From positions 124,001 through 188,000 of the forward strand of contig JBIKIQ010000001.1 in assembly GCA_044361535.1 (NCBI GenBank): a DNA stretch of 64,000 nt. The letters run 5' to 3'. The notes under the pieces were generated by a model. That model was not told the origin of the DNA, made no database searches, and worked only from the letters and a program-made list of their open reading frames with translations. Below are positions 34,745 through 43,312 of this stretch, one piece after another. The DNA comes from UBA952 sp044361535. GTDB lineage: Bacteria; Bacteroidota; Bacteroidia; Flavobacteriales_D; Crocinitomicaceae. Each line of letters starts with the position of its first letter. Positions within the stretch are counted from its first letter, which is position 1. The translations under genes were made by a program, and so were the position numbers.

Positions 34745-34989
34745 TGTTGTTTTGTTGTCTTAAATTGCTTTTTTACAAAGTTATTTACTCGAAAGTTGTA
34801 GTCGTTCAAAGTCCCATTTTCTTTATAAACAAAAAATAAAGAAGTCGTGTCTGTGTATATTGTCAAACTGTCAACGTAAAATTTTATAATTTCACCTTTG
34901 GGCTCAAAGTCTAATTTAATAGTTTGAGCATTAGATAATGAAGCCCAAATGGACGAGAGGAAGGTTAGTAGTATTGTTAGTTTATTCAT
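34741..34989 (-). CDS. Small secreted protein, unknown
   Basis: An 82-aa protein with a signal peptide (KLTILLTFLSSIWASLSNAQ) and about 60 mature residues (LDFEPKGEIIKFYVDSLTIY). It overlaps both neighbours by a few nucleotides, which argues for translational coupling. Function unknown. Confidence 0.55.
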   Translation of the reverse strand: MNKLTILLTFLSSIWASLSNAQTIKLDFEPKGEIIKFYVDSLTIYTDTTSLFFVYKENGTLNDYNFRVNNFVKKQFKTTKQQ

Positions 34990-35260
34990 ATCTGTTCGTG
35001 TTAGTCATCTTAATATCTACTTCTCCTTTTACAATTTGATTCTGTTCTTCTCTCAAATTTTGTTTGTTAGCGTTTAAAGAATTCTCAAAAGCTGACTTAA
35101 ATTCATACCAACCGTCTGTCAACCCATTGACATATTTCTGTGCGTCCATAAATTCAAGTGCAAAGTCTGTTTTGTTGTCCGAATTTAGTAAACCAATTAA
35201 TTCGTCAAATATTTTCCAATTTTCCAACCAAGATGTTATCTGATTATTTTCCTCCATCAT
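34982..35260 (-). CDS. Small soluble protein, unknown
   Basis: A 92-aa acidic, helical protein with no export signal (SWLENWKIFDELIGLLNSDN, GWYEFKSAFENSLNANKQNL). It is the cytoplasmic member of the overlapping four-gene set. No family recognised. Confidence 0.52.
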   Translation of the reverse strand: MMEENNQITSWLENWKIFDELIGLLNSDNKTDFALEFMDAQKYVNGLTDGWYEFKSAFENSLNANKQNLREEQNQIVKGEVDIKMTNTNRYE

Positions 35261-35262
35261 TT

Positions 35263-35517
35263 CTATTTGGGAAAGTTAAAAGACAACCAAATTACGAATA
35301 CTATTGTCAGAGTTAAAGATGTCAATGAACCGAATAATAGACCCCATCCAATTTTCTTTGTCTTTGATTGCGTCGGACTATTAATTCTGATAAAAAGTCC
35401 ACTTACAAGACAAGACATAAATATCAATATTATAAGATAAAAATTGTCCAACAGTTTAAGTGTCACAAGTGATAAAAACTGAATTAAAATTGTCAATATA
35501 AAAGATACTATTTTCAT
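35263..35517 (-). CDS. Small two-helix membrane protein
   Basis: An 84-aa protein with about three hydrophobic stretches and a basic loop (RINSPTQSKTKKIGWG). First gene of the four-gene set; begins just after the attC-like site at 35544. No family recognised. Confidence 0.52.
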   Translation of the reverse strand: MKIVSFILTILIQFLSLVTLKLLDNFYLIILIFMSCLVSGLFIRINSPTQSKTKKIGWGLLFGSLTSLTLTIVFVIWLSFNFPK

Positions 35518-35543
35518 TATATGTCGTTTTTTACAATGCCCAA

Positions 35544-35683
35544 TAACGTTTTCGGGCTTTGAGTTAGTGGGCTTTTGAAACCAAAAACTGTCTAACTGAA
35601 CTGCACTTAACTAGAAGCTCAAAGCTCCATCCTGAAAGCTTTCGGGATTGCACGTCAGCCCGCCTGACGCAAAACCTATGTTG
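35544..35683 (-). repeat. attC-like repeat, 140 bp
   Basis: Left TAACGTTTTCGGGCTTTGAG; right CCGCCTGACGCAAAACCTATG then TTGAGC. Sister of 34124-34263. GTTAGTGGGC near the left can pair with GCCCGCCTGAC at the right. Confidence 0.7.
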
Positions 35684-35701
35684 AGCTTTCGCCTTTTTCA
35701 T

Positions 35702-36718
35702 TTATAGATAAAGTGGTATTTCCTTAAACTTCTTCTTAAGCTTATTTTTAGTTTCAATACTAAGTTCGTTGTGTTCTAAATGAATGTCACCTAATGACTT
35801 CATATTAAAAAACGTTTCAGGTAATTCTTTAAGTTTATTATTGTTCATTGAAAATCCATACAACTTTTTCAATTTGTTAAAATTATCAGGCAATGTTTCT
35901 ATTTTATTATCACTCATTCCGAAATATGTCAAGTTTGTTAATTCAGTTAAATTATCAGGTAAAACAGAAATAAAATTTGCATCGAAATAGAGCCAAGTTA
36001 ACTTGTTTAAGTTTCCAATTGTTGATGGTAATTTAGAAAGTTGATTGTAAGAAAAATTTAAATTAACTAAACCAGAACAATTTCCAATTGTTTCTGGTAA
36101 TGTGTTCAATTCATTGCTATAGATTTCCAGATGATATAAGTTTTTAAGATCACCAATTGAATTAGGCAGTTCTTTTAATTTGTTATTTGTGCATTCGAAC
36201 ACGATAAGATTACTTAGATTTCCGATGTCTTTCGGCAGCTCCGAAAGTTTATTCATACCTAAATTGAGATGAGTTAAATTTTTCAGTTCTAAAAACGTCA
36301 AAGGAATTGAAGATAATTCATTTGAAAGCAAATTTAACTCTATTAAACTGTCAAGATCTGACAACCAATCAGGAATTTTTTTAATGTCATTAAATGATAA
36401 ATCCAAAGATTTTAGGTTAGACAACGTTTTTATTTCTTCCGGGACTTTTGTTAATAATTGAGACGATAAGTCTAAAATATAAACATCTTTTGGGGATTTT
36501 ATTGCATCAGAGATTGTTTTATACACTTTAAAACCTTGAAGATTTTTGGGTGCAACAGACATCGTAACTGAATTGTCTGAATGAGAAAATGCTACGTTAT
36601 CATCTTTTAAAGTAATTCCAATATTATCAGTTTTGGCTTCTTGCTTTTGAGTTTTAGATTGCCCGAAACACCCATAGGAAGATGAAGCTATTGCGAAAAA
36701 TAATATAAATTTTTTCAT
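35702..36718 (-). CDS. Secreted leucine-rich repeat protein
   Basis: A 338-aa protein with signal peptide (MKKFILFFAIASSSYGCFGQ), a ~60-aa linker and about 10 LRRs of 23 residues with the LPxxIGNLxNLxxLxxxxNxL pattern (LPKDIGNLSNLIVFECTNNK, LPETIGNCSGLVNLNFSYNQ). A predicted recognition or adhesion solenoid. It is the second LRR cassette in the array and more regular than that at 30705. Confidence 0.84.
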   Translation of the reverse strand: MKKFILFFAIASSSYGCFGQSKTQKQEAKTDNIGITLKDDNVAFSHSDNSVTMSVAPKNLQGFKVYKTISDAIKSPKDVYILDLSSQLLTKVPEEIKTLSNLKSLDLSFNDIKKIPDWLSDLDSLIELNLLSNELSSIPLTFLELKNLTHLNLGMNKLSELPKDIGNLSNLIVFECTNNKLKELPNSIGDLKNLYHLEIYSNELNTLPETIGNCSGLVNLNFSYNQLSKLPSTIGNLNKLTWLYFDANFISVLPDNLTELTNLTYFGMSDNKIETLPDNFNKLKKLYGFSMNNNKLKELPETFFNMKSLGDIHLEHNELSIETKNKLKKKFKEIPLYL

Positions 36719-36727
36719 TGTTTTTTT

Positions 36728-36775
36728 ATACGGTTTGCGGTTTCATAAGGTGATGTACAACTCGTTGCTATACGC
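36728..36775 (-). repeat. Short, doubtful attC-like site
   Basis: TATACGGTTTGCGGTTTC and, 25 bp on, CTCGTTGCTATACGC give a small imperfect inverted repeat with terminal GCGTATA/TATACGC symmetry. Only the ends resemble the other sites. Confidence 0.3.
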
Positions 36776-37041
36776 AAAAACGAAAAAAATCGCGCTTCAC
36801 AAATTACAGTCTAATTTACAATAAATTACCATTGAAATTCATTGTATAAATTAATTAACATTTCATTTTACTAACTTATATTTTTGAAAAGCCCACTACC
36901 AAAAAGGTATTACAATTTTTTAGTTCGCTTCAGTAAAGAAAGAATTAGTATATGTACTAAAAATTGAAGAATTATAAATGGTGAACTATCACTGCTTTTT
37001 CTTCTTAGCTTCTATTGAGGTATAATTCGAGCATTTCCCAG

Positions 37042-37188
37042 TTAATCACTAACGATTCGTGAGCATTCAGTTGGATCAATTTTACATGTTAGCTGTTGTA
37101 AGGGATTTCTTATTTCACTTCTAAAGGCTGCATCACTACTAATCAAGTGTTTTTCGTTTCCAAAATATTCGCCTTTTTTCTCAAACAT
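37042..37188 (-). CDS. 48-aa hypothetical protein
   Basis: ATG 37188 to TAA 37042 encodes a soluble peptide (MFEKKGEYFGNEKHL, FRSEIRNPLQQLTCKIDPTE). It is the only candidate gene in the ~490 bp between the LRR gene and the gene at 37210. It may be a small cassette gene or a remnant. The rest of the gap is AT-rich with no further signal. Confidence 0.38.
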   Translation of the reverse strand: MFEKKGEYFGNEKHLISSDAAFRSEIRNPLQQLTCKIDPTECSRIVSD

Positions 37189-37209
37189 ATATTATACGCA
37201 ATGTTATTT

Positions 37210-37572
37210 TTATAATTCTTTCTTAAATAATTTTGCAATACCTCTTTCACGTGGAATTTTTATCCCTGAATTTTTTAATTCATCAACCAAATCAATAATA
37301 CATTGCTTAAACTCCCTTTCAACCTCTTTAGGTTCTAACCACACTTCCCAAGCAGCGCCTGATCCTCCCCAAAGATCAACTGTATTTAAATATTTAATGA
37401 AATTTTTTGTATCATCTAAATACAAGTAATGAAGTGGTTTTCTCATAGCATCTGCTTGTGCGGAATAGGCATTATCTCTTAAAATCTCAACAGTTCGAGT
37501 CAATATTTGTATGAGTTTATCCTTATTGTTGAGGATGATTTCTCTATTTCCTTTCTTATAAAAATTCCACAT
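37210..37572 (-). CDS. Cytoplasmic hypothetical protein
   Basis: A 120-aa soluble, helical protein with a recognisable GGSGAAWEVWL stretch and polar tail (RERGIAKLFKKEL). The GxGxxWE motif occurs in small immunity-like proteins, but I cannot name the family. ATG 37572. Confidence 0.55.
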   Translation of the reverse strand: MWNFYKKGNREIILNNKDKLIQILTRTVEILRDNAYSAQADAMRKPLHYLYLDDTKNFIKYLNTVDLWGGSGAAWEVWLEPKEVEREFKQCIIDLVDELKNSGIKIPRERGIAKLFKKEL

Positions 37573-37609
37573 TCAGATTGTTATAGTTAGTAATTACTAA
37601 TTTTGAGTC

Positions 37610-37740
37610 TAATATTTTTTCGGCAGCAAGTCTTTAGGCCCAACTTTCAAAGTAAATTATTTATCCGAAGTTAAAGTTATTTTCTTTCATATTAGTTTTG
37701 TTGCAAAGTAAAGACTTGGTTTGGTGATTGACGGCTGTAA
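37610..37740 (-). repeat. attC-like repeat, GAAGTTAAA family
   Basis: Contains GGCCCAACTTTC and TCCGAAGTTAAAGTTATTTT, shared with the sites at 3575 (inverted), 39252 and 49125. The right end is GATTGACGGCTGTAAAC. Confidence 0.5.
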
Positions 37741-37748
37741 ACTGAATA

Positions 37749-38411
37749 TTAATTATATCCTCGAGCTTTAAGAACTCCTTGTTGCTTTATTAAAAATAAT
37801 TCCTCGATATAATTTCCATAAACGGATATTGCTTTATTTTTTTCGATTCTGTAGTATGGTTTTGGGTAAATCGTTCTAATCTGTTTTTTTGACATACCAG
37901 ATATTTCGTTTGAAATTTCATCTACAAATTGAATCTGTTCCGGTTTCACTGTAAAAGTATGTGAATTCGGGTGGTCATATTCAAAAGAATTATATGGACT
38001 TGCCCATCTATTATTTTTTGTTCGATAAACTTCGAAATATTGATATTTTACATGGTAATATTTACCCTCTATTTGTCTAACAAATAATAATACATTTTGG
38101 AATTTTGAAAACGCAGGTCGACCATAATGATCATAAACAATAAAGCTAATAGTGTCTTGAATATAATTTCCGTTTATTAATTGAATTACTTTATAAGTTG
38201 CAATAAATCTTGCATCCTCTGCAGTATGGATAGTTACAATTGTATCACCCTCTGTTACCAGCGTATCTAAATAAGTTGAATCTGGAAAATCAACCACACT
38301 TATTTTTTCTCCAACAAAAACTATTAAACTATCGTATTTTTCTTGACAATAGAATTTTTCAGTTAAGCTTAAAATTATAACAATTGTTCCTAAAAGTGCT
38401 GTTAATCTCAT
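37749..38411 (-). CDS. Secreted hypothetical protein
   Basis: A 220-aa protein with a signal peptide (RLTALLGTIVIILSLTEKFYC). The mature region has FVGEKISVVDF, then NSFEYDHPNSHTFTVKPEQIQ and a C-terminal KAISVYGNYIEELFLIKQQ. No family recognised. It follows the attC-like site at 38434 and ends just before that at 37610, a clean single-gene cassette. Confidence 0.6.
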   Translation of the reverse strand: MRLTALLGTIVIILSLTEKFYCQEKYDSLIVFVGEKISVVDFPDSTYLDTLVTEGDTIVTIHTAEDARFIATYKVIQLINGNYIQDTISFIVYDHYGRPAFSKFQNVLLFVRQIEGKYYHVKYQYFEVYRTKNNRWASPYNSFEYDHPNSHTFTVKPEQIQFVDEISNEISGMSKKQIRTIYPKPYYRIEKNKAISVYGNYIEELFLIKQQGVLKARGYN

Positions 38412-38433
38412 TTATTCTCTTCGTTGTTTTCAT

Positions 38434-38609
38434 TAACGTCTCGTGCTTTGCGCAGTGGGTATCTTGTAAACTTTCGGGATCGAAGCACTTCTCTGTCATC
38501 CAAGCACACCGCGAAGCAGCACCGTAGGTAAACTATGATCGAACCACAATCCTGATAGCCATCGGGATGTTTTAACCACTTAATCGCCAATTTCTTGTTG
38601 ATGCTGTTA
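38434..38609 (-). repeat. attC-like repeat
   Basis: Left TAACGTCTCGTGCTTTGCGC; right CGCCAATTTCTTGTTGATGC then TGTTATACC. The middle shares ACTTTCGGGATCGAAGCAC with the site at 30523. Confidence 0.62.
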
Positions 38610-38619
38610 TACCCAATTA

Positions 38620-39237
38620 TTATTTTCGTTTCGTTCTCCAATTTATGAAAGGTAATGTCCTTGTTCCATTAATATTAATAAGTCCGATTTGAAGTCCCCT
38701 AAGCTCGTCAGATTTATTTACCAATCCGATTTGAAGTCCACGTGTTTTAACAGCTTTATTGTAAATACCAATAATTAATCCGTTATTCTCGTCATTTGCA
38801 TTCAAAAGCCCAAGTTGAATACCATTTGATTGGTTAAGGTCAAAGTTAAACAGCCCAATTTTTACACCATTTAAAAAAAATGTTGTGTTTATCGTTGGTG
38901 AAATCGTCAAGCCATTCATTCTTCCATTTAAAAGTGTTAAGCCAAATGATAATCCATTTATTTTATGGAAGTCATTCTCTGTGTAACCAGCATCGTCTAA
39001 TCCTAAAAAAGGTGTCGCCCATCCTGAGCCCAAAACTTCAAAATTAAGTCCATTAAAATTCTGAATGATTTGAGATTCGGGTCTATTCCAAAGACCAATT
39101 GCAATTCCATTAATTTCATTTGCTTTTGTCGGTGTAAAACAAATTATACTTCGTCTTATCAAACTGTCTTGGCCAATCAAATTTGTCGAAACAAATAGTA
39201 TCAATAGTAGCCCGAGTATTGTCCTTTTTTCTGTCAT
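38620..39237 (-). CDS. Surface-repeat protein (LA_2272-like)
   Basis: A 205-aa protein with a signal peptide (RTILGLLLILFVSTNLIGQ). The mature half repeats an NGxxIGLxN unit about six times (NGIQLGLLNAND, NGLIIGIYNKAV, RGLQIGLVNKSD, RGLQIGLININ), each likely one strand-turn of a beta-sheet surface. This matches repeat proteins of the LA_2272 type reported at cell surfaces. Exact role unknown. Confidence 0.72.
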   Translation of the reverse strand: MTEKRTILGLLLILFVSTNLIGQDSLIRRSIICFTPTKANEINGIAIGLWNRPESQIIQNFNGLNFEVLGSGWATPFLGLDDAGYTENDFHKINGLSFGLTLLNGRMNGLTISPTINTTFFLNGVKIGLFNFDLNQSNGIQLGLLNANDENNGLIIGIYNKAVKTRGLQIGLVNKSDELRGLQIGLININGTRTLPFINWRTKRK

Positions 39238-39251
39238 TTTATAATTGATCC

Positions 39252-39382
39252 TAACGATTTGCTGTCTTGCGCACGACCCGATTTTTCAAATAAATCGTTA
39301 AATCTAAGTTAAAATTATTTTCTTTCATAAAATCTTTATTTTGAAGAAAGAGTATAGGCTTGTTGCAAAACCCATATTATGT
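39252..39382 (-). repeat. attC-like repeat, GAAGTTAAA family
   Basis: Left TAACGATTTGCTGTCTTGCG, then CACGACCCG and TAAGTTAAAATTATTTTC. The right end (CCCATATTATGTG) is weak. Confidence 0.5.
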
Positions 39383-39407
39383 GAAGCCTTTCTTTTCATT
39401 GAAGTCG

Positions 39408-39956
39408 TCAAAACTTTATTTTATCTCGTTTGCAAAAATAATATGGGTCAATGTCTGAAGTCACACAGCCACCGTCATAATAATTTTTCTTGTCGTAAGG
39501 TGTGTATGTCGTGTCGCCTGTTCTGTCAACGTGCTGAATAACAATAGCACTTCCAAGTCCATAACGAATAGGAACTGTTTGGTCGTGTTTATTACACTTT
39601 GGGCAAATAGTTTTCCCAAAATATTTTTTATAGTCCTTCGGCACTTTGAAACTCAACGAAATGGTGTCTTTGTCGGTCGGCTTTACTGTCTGAACGTATG
39701 TGTCGCCAACACCAATACCACGATAATAAATATCAAATTCTTTGTCAGCCGTTGTTGAGAGTTTAAACGTGCCGTCTTGTTGAATAATGTTTCTTGCAAT
39801 AACAACTGTGTCAATCCGAAACTCAATGTAAAGTCCAAAAATATTGTCCTTATTTTTAGCGTCTGTTGTAATTGTTCCAATAAAAATAGTTTCCTTTTTG
39901 GGTGTCGTAAAACCCAAAGTCAAAATGGTCAATATTGTCAGCGTGAATGTCTTCAT
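39408..39956 (-). CDS. Secreted protein with C-terminal Cys-rich motif
   Basis: A 182-aa protein with a signal peptide (KTFTLTILTILTLGF), an Ig/transthyretin-like domain (FIGTITTDAKNKDNIFGLYI) and a C-terminal Cys cluster: TICPKCNKHDQTVPIRYGLG, then GGCVTSDIDPYYFCKRD. The four Cys (CPxC...C...C) may bind zinc or form disulfides. This C-terminal signature recurs in Bacteroidota proteins of unknown role. Confidence 0.65.
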   Translation of the reverse strand: MKTFTLTILTILTLGFTTPKKETIFIGTITTDAKNKDNIFGLYIEFRIDTVVIARNIIQQDGTFKLSTTADKEFDIYYRGIGVGDTYVQTVKPTDKDTISLSFKVPKDYKKYFGKTICPKCNKHDQTVPIRYGLGSAIVIQHVDRTGDTTYTPYDKKNYYDGGCVTSDIDPYYFCKRDKIKF

Positions 39957-39967
39957 AAGGTTATGTA

Positions 39968-40140
39968 TAACGTATCAATTTCTGGTATTTTTATCGCTTG
40001 TTTGATCTTTTTACCAATAAGCAAACTATCAATTGTTTCTATTTTTGAAATCCCAATGATTTTCTCTTGAGAAAAACTAAAGATGTGGTTATGAATAAAT
40101 ATGAAGTATATCAAAAATTTAATCATCGGTAGGGTGTGTT
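39968..40140 (-). repeat. Weak attC-like repeat
   Basis: TAACGTATCAATTTCTGG on the left and GGTGTGTTGAGTTCG on the right recall the ends of the 34124/35544 pair. No coding frame fits in the ~210 bp gap. Confidence 0.33.
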
Positions 40141-40169
40141 GAGTTCGAAAATAACCTTTTTCGTTTTTC

Positions 40170-40853
40170 TTAATAAATTTTCTTTGTTCTTTTTTCTTTA
40201 AATTTTCTTATGAACTGAGGTGCTCGCCCCAATAAACTTATAGTTTCAAAACAATTTACAAAATTCTGTCTTACAATTATTTCAGGGATTTCTTCTAGAT
40301 AAGTATAGGGGCAATAACTATTAACTATTCTGAAAGAACTGTTTGTTTTAAAAGAAAGTGTATAGTTTGTGCAATCAGTTATAATTAATGCTTCAACAAT
40401 TTCAGGTTTGGTCGTATCCTTTGTTGAAGATTTAATTGCTCTATAATCAATAGTTAAAGAATCAGTATCCAAAGTGAATATTCTGTTTTTTTCGAATATT
40501 TTTAAAACTTTACTGATCTTAAATCTTGAAATCCTTCTTTTTTTTGTTGAAATAGTTAAAGGATGATCATAGTCAATATGATATGAAGTATCTTGTTTAT
40601 ATGTTTTTTTAATACGTATCAAATACCATTTATTTTTCCTATTTGCCAATATATTTATAGTAGTTTGATACCTCGTCCAATAACTTGTTGCTTCGTATGA
40701 TATTATAAAATCATATTTAGAAAATTCAGGCCTTAAAATAATTGATTTTGTAGAATCTTCTTTATTTGTATTTGAGATTATTATTGGTAATTGGCTAACG
40801 ACTTTTAATGGAATTAAGAAATTACAAATTACTAGAATTTTCAGACTTTTCAT
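40170..40853 (-). CDS. Secreted hypothetical protein
   Basis: A 227-aa protein with a signal peptide (KILVICNFLIPLKVVSQ). The mature part is basic and beta-rich (YDFIISYEATSYWTRYQTTI, VEALIITDCTNYTLSF). No family recognised. It starts just before the attC-like site at 40882. Confidence 0.57.
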   Translation of the reverse strand: MKSLKILVICNFLIPLKVVSQLPIIISNTNKEDSTKSIILRPEFSKYDFIISYEATSYWTRYQTTINILANRKNKWYLIRIKKTYKQDTSYHIDYDHPLTISTKKRRISRFKISKVLKIFEKNRIFTLDTDSLTIDYRAIKSSTKDTTKPEIVEALIITDCTNYTLSFKTNSSFRIVNSYCPYTYLEEIPEIIVRQNFVNCFETISLLGRAPQFIRKFKEKRTKKIY

Positions 40854-40881
40854 TTTTTTCTGGTTTTCCTCTTTTGTGAAC

Positions 40882-41036
40882 TAAAATAGAAGCTATTTGC
40901 GGCTTGGTGATAGAAGTGAATTTCAGCACAAAAGTTTGTTCGGAGAACTGAACTTTCTGTTACAACAAAATTGTCTTTGGAACACGACTGCGAAGCAACA
41001 CGCAAGTTAATGCCACCTATTTTCAATTTGCTGTTA
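40882..41036 (-). repeat. attC-like repeat
   Basis: Left TAAAATAGAAGCTATTTGCG then GCTTGGTG; right CACCTATTTTCAATTTGCTG then TTATATAC. The left resembles 44128 (TTGCGGCTTGGCGC). Confidence 0.52.
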
Positions 41037-41687
41037 TATACTGAGTTTTTCAATGTGTCGATATTTATTAATTCTTTTTATTGTCGCTAAAAACGCCACA
41101 AATGTTCCCAAAAATATTAAACAATTAGTATAGTTAATATCCTTATCAATTGCTGATTTTACAATAATTAAGATTGAAAATATTCCTGTCAATATTGCAA
41201 TAAACTTGGTAAAAGAAATGTTTTGCTTTGATTGTACTTTGTAATAAATTATCGATTTATCTAAGTAACTGTCGCCAAGAATGGAAGAAGCAATCCTCTC
41301 AAAGTTTTCAAATTCAAAGTCGGAAATTGAAACTTGGTTTTTGCTTTTGTCAGTTATCGTCAGTGTAATGAATTTGTGTGCTTTTATATCCCAAGTATTC
41401 CATTTTGAAGTTGTTATTTCGTCTATGTGAATTGTTGTCTTTTTAAATCTAAACAAGTAAAGTGAAGTCAGTTTGCCTTTGGTTACAAATAGAAGTCTTA
41501 GTTTTAATAGAAGAAATACTATTGCTCCTAAGCTTAGAATATAGATTAAAACAACGAAAAATTTAGCAATGAAAATTATGTCGGAGCTAAATATTTTGTC
41601 CCATGTCATGTAAGTCAAAATGCTTCCACAACTTAACATTAAAATAAACCATAAGGTCGTCAAGATATTATAAATTCCAATTGTCAT
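41034..41687 (-). CDS. Membrane protein, unknown
   Basis: A 217-aa protein with two N-terminal and two C-terminal hydrophobic segments and a PH-like soluble centre (LYLFRFKKTTIHIDEITTSK, FITLTITDKSKNQVSISDF). PH-domain-like centres flanked by helices are common in small bacterial membrane proteins. Function unknown. Its stop codon sits in the GTTA end of the attC-like site. Confidence 0.57.
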   Translation of the reverse strand: MTIGIYNILTTLWFILMLSCGSILTYMTWDKIFSSDIIFIAKFFVVLIYILSLGAIVFLLLKLRLLFVTKGKLTSLYLFRFKKTTIHIDEITTSKWNTWDIKAHKFITLTITDKSKNQVSISDFEFENFERIASSILGDSYLDKSIIYYKVQSKQNISFTKFIAILTGIFSILIIVKSAIDKDINYTNCLIFLGTFVAFLATIKRINKYRHIEKLSI

Positions 41688-41968
41688 TTTTTTCGGGCTT
41701 ACCGCAGCGCCTACAACACTAATTTAATATTTTTTTAATTTGTGGACGTTGTGACACGATGGTATTTGGGTTTGTTTTTATATTTTCATTATTCTAGATT
41801 TAATTGCTCTATGATTTAACCCAGCTTTTAGAGTTAATTTTAAAAAGTCATTTATTAAACGATAAAATTTTTTCCCTATTTCCTCTTCACAAAGAGTTAC
41901 ATCAATAACTTTACGAAAATCTGTCAAACAGAGAACGTCAACTCCGCCTGACGCAAAACCGAAGTTTA
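41687..41968 (-). repeat. Long attC-like region, 282 bp
   Basis: Left TTTTTTTCGGGCTTACCGCA and right CTCCGCCTGACGCAAAACCG then AAGTTTAGC match the two ends of the 34124/35544 family, but the ends are twice as far apart. It may contain a lost cassette or an insertion. No gene is visible in it. Confidence 0.4.
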
Positions 41969-42011
41969 GCGGCTGGGCTTTTGTCTATCGATTTTGTGGT
42001 TTTCATATTTG

Positions 42012-42524
42012 TCAGCACCAGTTTTTAATCTTTTCTAGTTGAGTTGTTTGCTCGTTAGTTAGTTCTTTTAATGTAATATTTGTTGTAAAATGCTTGTGTT
42101 TCGGGTCGGTCAGTTTAATTTCAACTTCTCCTTTTATAAATTGATTAAACGTTATTCGGTCTGGTTTGAATGTGTGAAGATAATTAAAGTTATTTTTTGT
42201 TGATGCTATGTCTGAACTCATTAAAATGGGAGCAAAATAAACTTTGAAAATAAAATCTTGTCTGCGAAAAACTGCAAGGTAGTTGTCAAACAAATAAAGG
42301 TCGCAACAATTATTTGGATAGATATAGGTCTTTAGTCCGCTGGTTTCAGAGTAACGAAGTTTTATATTCTTTAAAATGGTCGGTCTTAAGCCGCTTGCCT
42401 GTCCAATAAATTTATCTATTGCTGCCTGTGACCGCTTGTTGTAAAAAGTCAGAAAGATGTAAATTCCCACCAAAACGATGAAAATGAAAATTGAGAGGAA
42501 TGTCAAGATACTTACTATGGGCAT
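42012..42524 (-). CDS. Single-span membrane-anchored protein
   Basis: A 170-aa protein with one N-terminal anchor (VSILTFLSIFIFIVLVGIYI) and a soluble ~135-aa domain (YIYPNNCCDLYLFDNYLAVF, VEIKLTDPKHKHFTTNITL) with a PH-like feel. No family recognised. It lies between the sites at 41687 and 42561, as a single-gene cassette. Confidence 0.56.
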   Translation of the reverse strand: MPIVSILTFLSIFIFIVLVGIYIFLTFYNKRSQAAIDKFIGQASGLRPTILKNIKLRYSETSGLKTYIYPNNCCDLYLFDNYLAVFRRQDFIFKVYFAPILMSSDIASTKNNFNYLHTFKPDRITFNQFIKGEVEIKLTDPKHKHFTTNITLKELTNEQTTQLEKIKNWC

Positions 42525-42560
42525 TTTATTAACTCTGGTTTTGTATTAATTTTTGTCTGT

Positions 42561-42621
42561 TATATAATTTGTCGATTGGTCGTCATGCCTAGATTGCGGA
42601 ATGGAGCATGAGCCCCAGTTA
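42561..42621 (-). repeat. attC-like repeat
   Basis: TATATAATTTGTCGATTGG then TCGTCATGCC on the left and TGAGCCCCAGTTATGC on the right. The left part recurs at 45001 (CATATAATTCGTCGATTGG). Confidence 0.5.
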
Positions 42622-42918
42622 TGCAGCGTTTCCTTCCATTGGTTTTATATCATTTAATTCTTTCTCTTTTTGATTTTTCTCTTCTTCAAGATCATAATCA
42701 TCTTGTAGGCCCAACCAAAACTTAGCGCTTGTTCCGAAAAATTTGGCAAAACGCAACGCAGTATCAGCAGTTATTCGTCTCTTACCTTTGATTATTTCAG
42801 ATATGCGTGTTTGGGGAAGATATGTTGCCTTCGCTAAACGATAAGCAGAAATTTCCATTGGAATTAAAAATTCCTCAAGTAGTATTTCACCCGGATGTAT
42901 GTTACTTAACTTTTCCAT
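42619..42918 (-). CDS. higA: HigA-family antitoxin
   Basis: A 99-aa XRE-type helix-turn-helix protein: HPGEILLEEFLIPMEISAYR, LAKATYLPQTRISEIIKGKR, TADTALRFAKFFGTSAKFWL, all hallmark HigA features. It neutralises HigB and represses the operon. It follows the toxin gene by 12 bp, the usual HigBA order. The 3' end overlaps the attC-like site by a few bases, so the pair forms one cassette. Confidence 0.92.
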   Translation of the reverse strand: MEKLSNIHPGEILLEEFLIPMEISAYRLAKATYLPQTRISEIIKGKRRITADTALRFAKFFGTSAKFWLGLQDDYDLEEEKNQKEKELNDIKPMEGNAA

Positions 42919-42930
42919 AACTTCTTTTTT

Positions 42931-43212
42931 TTAATGGTAATCAACTATTTTTAAATCGTAAGAATCATTATTAAGCCATTGAAAGATGATTCTCCATTGA
43001 TTATTTATTCGAATACTATAATAATCTTCGAGGTTACCTTTCAATTTTTCCAGTCTGTTTGCAGGAGGGGTTCTTAAGTCATTTAAATCTTGTACATTAT
43101 TAAGCATCCTTAATTTTCTGCGCGCTACATCCTGAATTTCATTTGGCAATTTTTTCGACCGAATTCCATTCCAAATTTTTTCGGATTCTTTATCGCCAAA
43201 AGTCTTAATCAT
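42931..43212 (-). CDS. higB: HigB-family RelE-like toxin
   Basis: A 93-aa RelE/ParE-superfamily toxin: MIKTFGDKESEKIWNG, IQDVARRKLRMLNNVQDL, LRTPPANRLEKLKGNLEDYY, SIRINNQWRIIFQW. In the family it is an mRNase that cuts mRNA on the ribosome. It is intact and full length. Toxin-antitoxin cassettes are common stabilisers of large integron arrays. Confidence 0.93.
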   Translation of the reverse strand: MIKTFGDKESEKIWNGIRSKKLPNEIQDVARRKLRMLNNVQDLNDLRTPPANRLEKLKGNLEDYYSIRINNQWRIIFQWLNNDSYDLKIVDYH

Positions 43213-43312
43213 TAATATTGATTTACGTTACTAACGTTAAAAGTAAGTAAACTGATTTAATTGTGCAAATTTTTCTTGATGAGTAGGTTTGGCCGGGGTG
43301 TTTTATGGTGCA

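Noticed and set aside
38408..38641. 77-aa minus-strand reading frame
   Set aside because: It runs through the attC-like repeat at 38434-38609 and has Arg-rich, low-sense composition. It is read-through of the repeat, not a gene.
40850..41053. 67-aa minus-strand reading frame
   Set aside because: It covers the attC-like repeat at 40882-41036 and overlaps the ends of both real neighbours.
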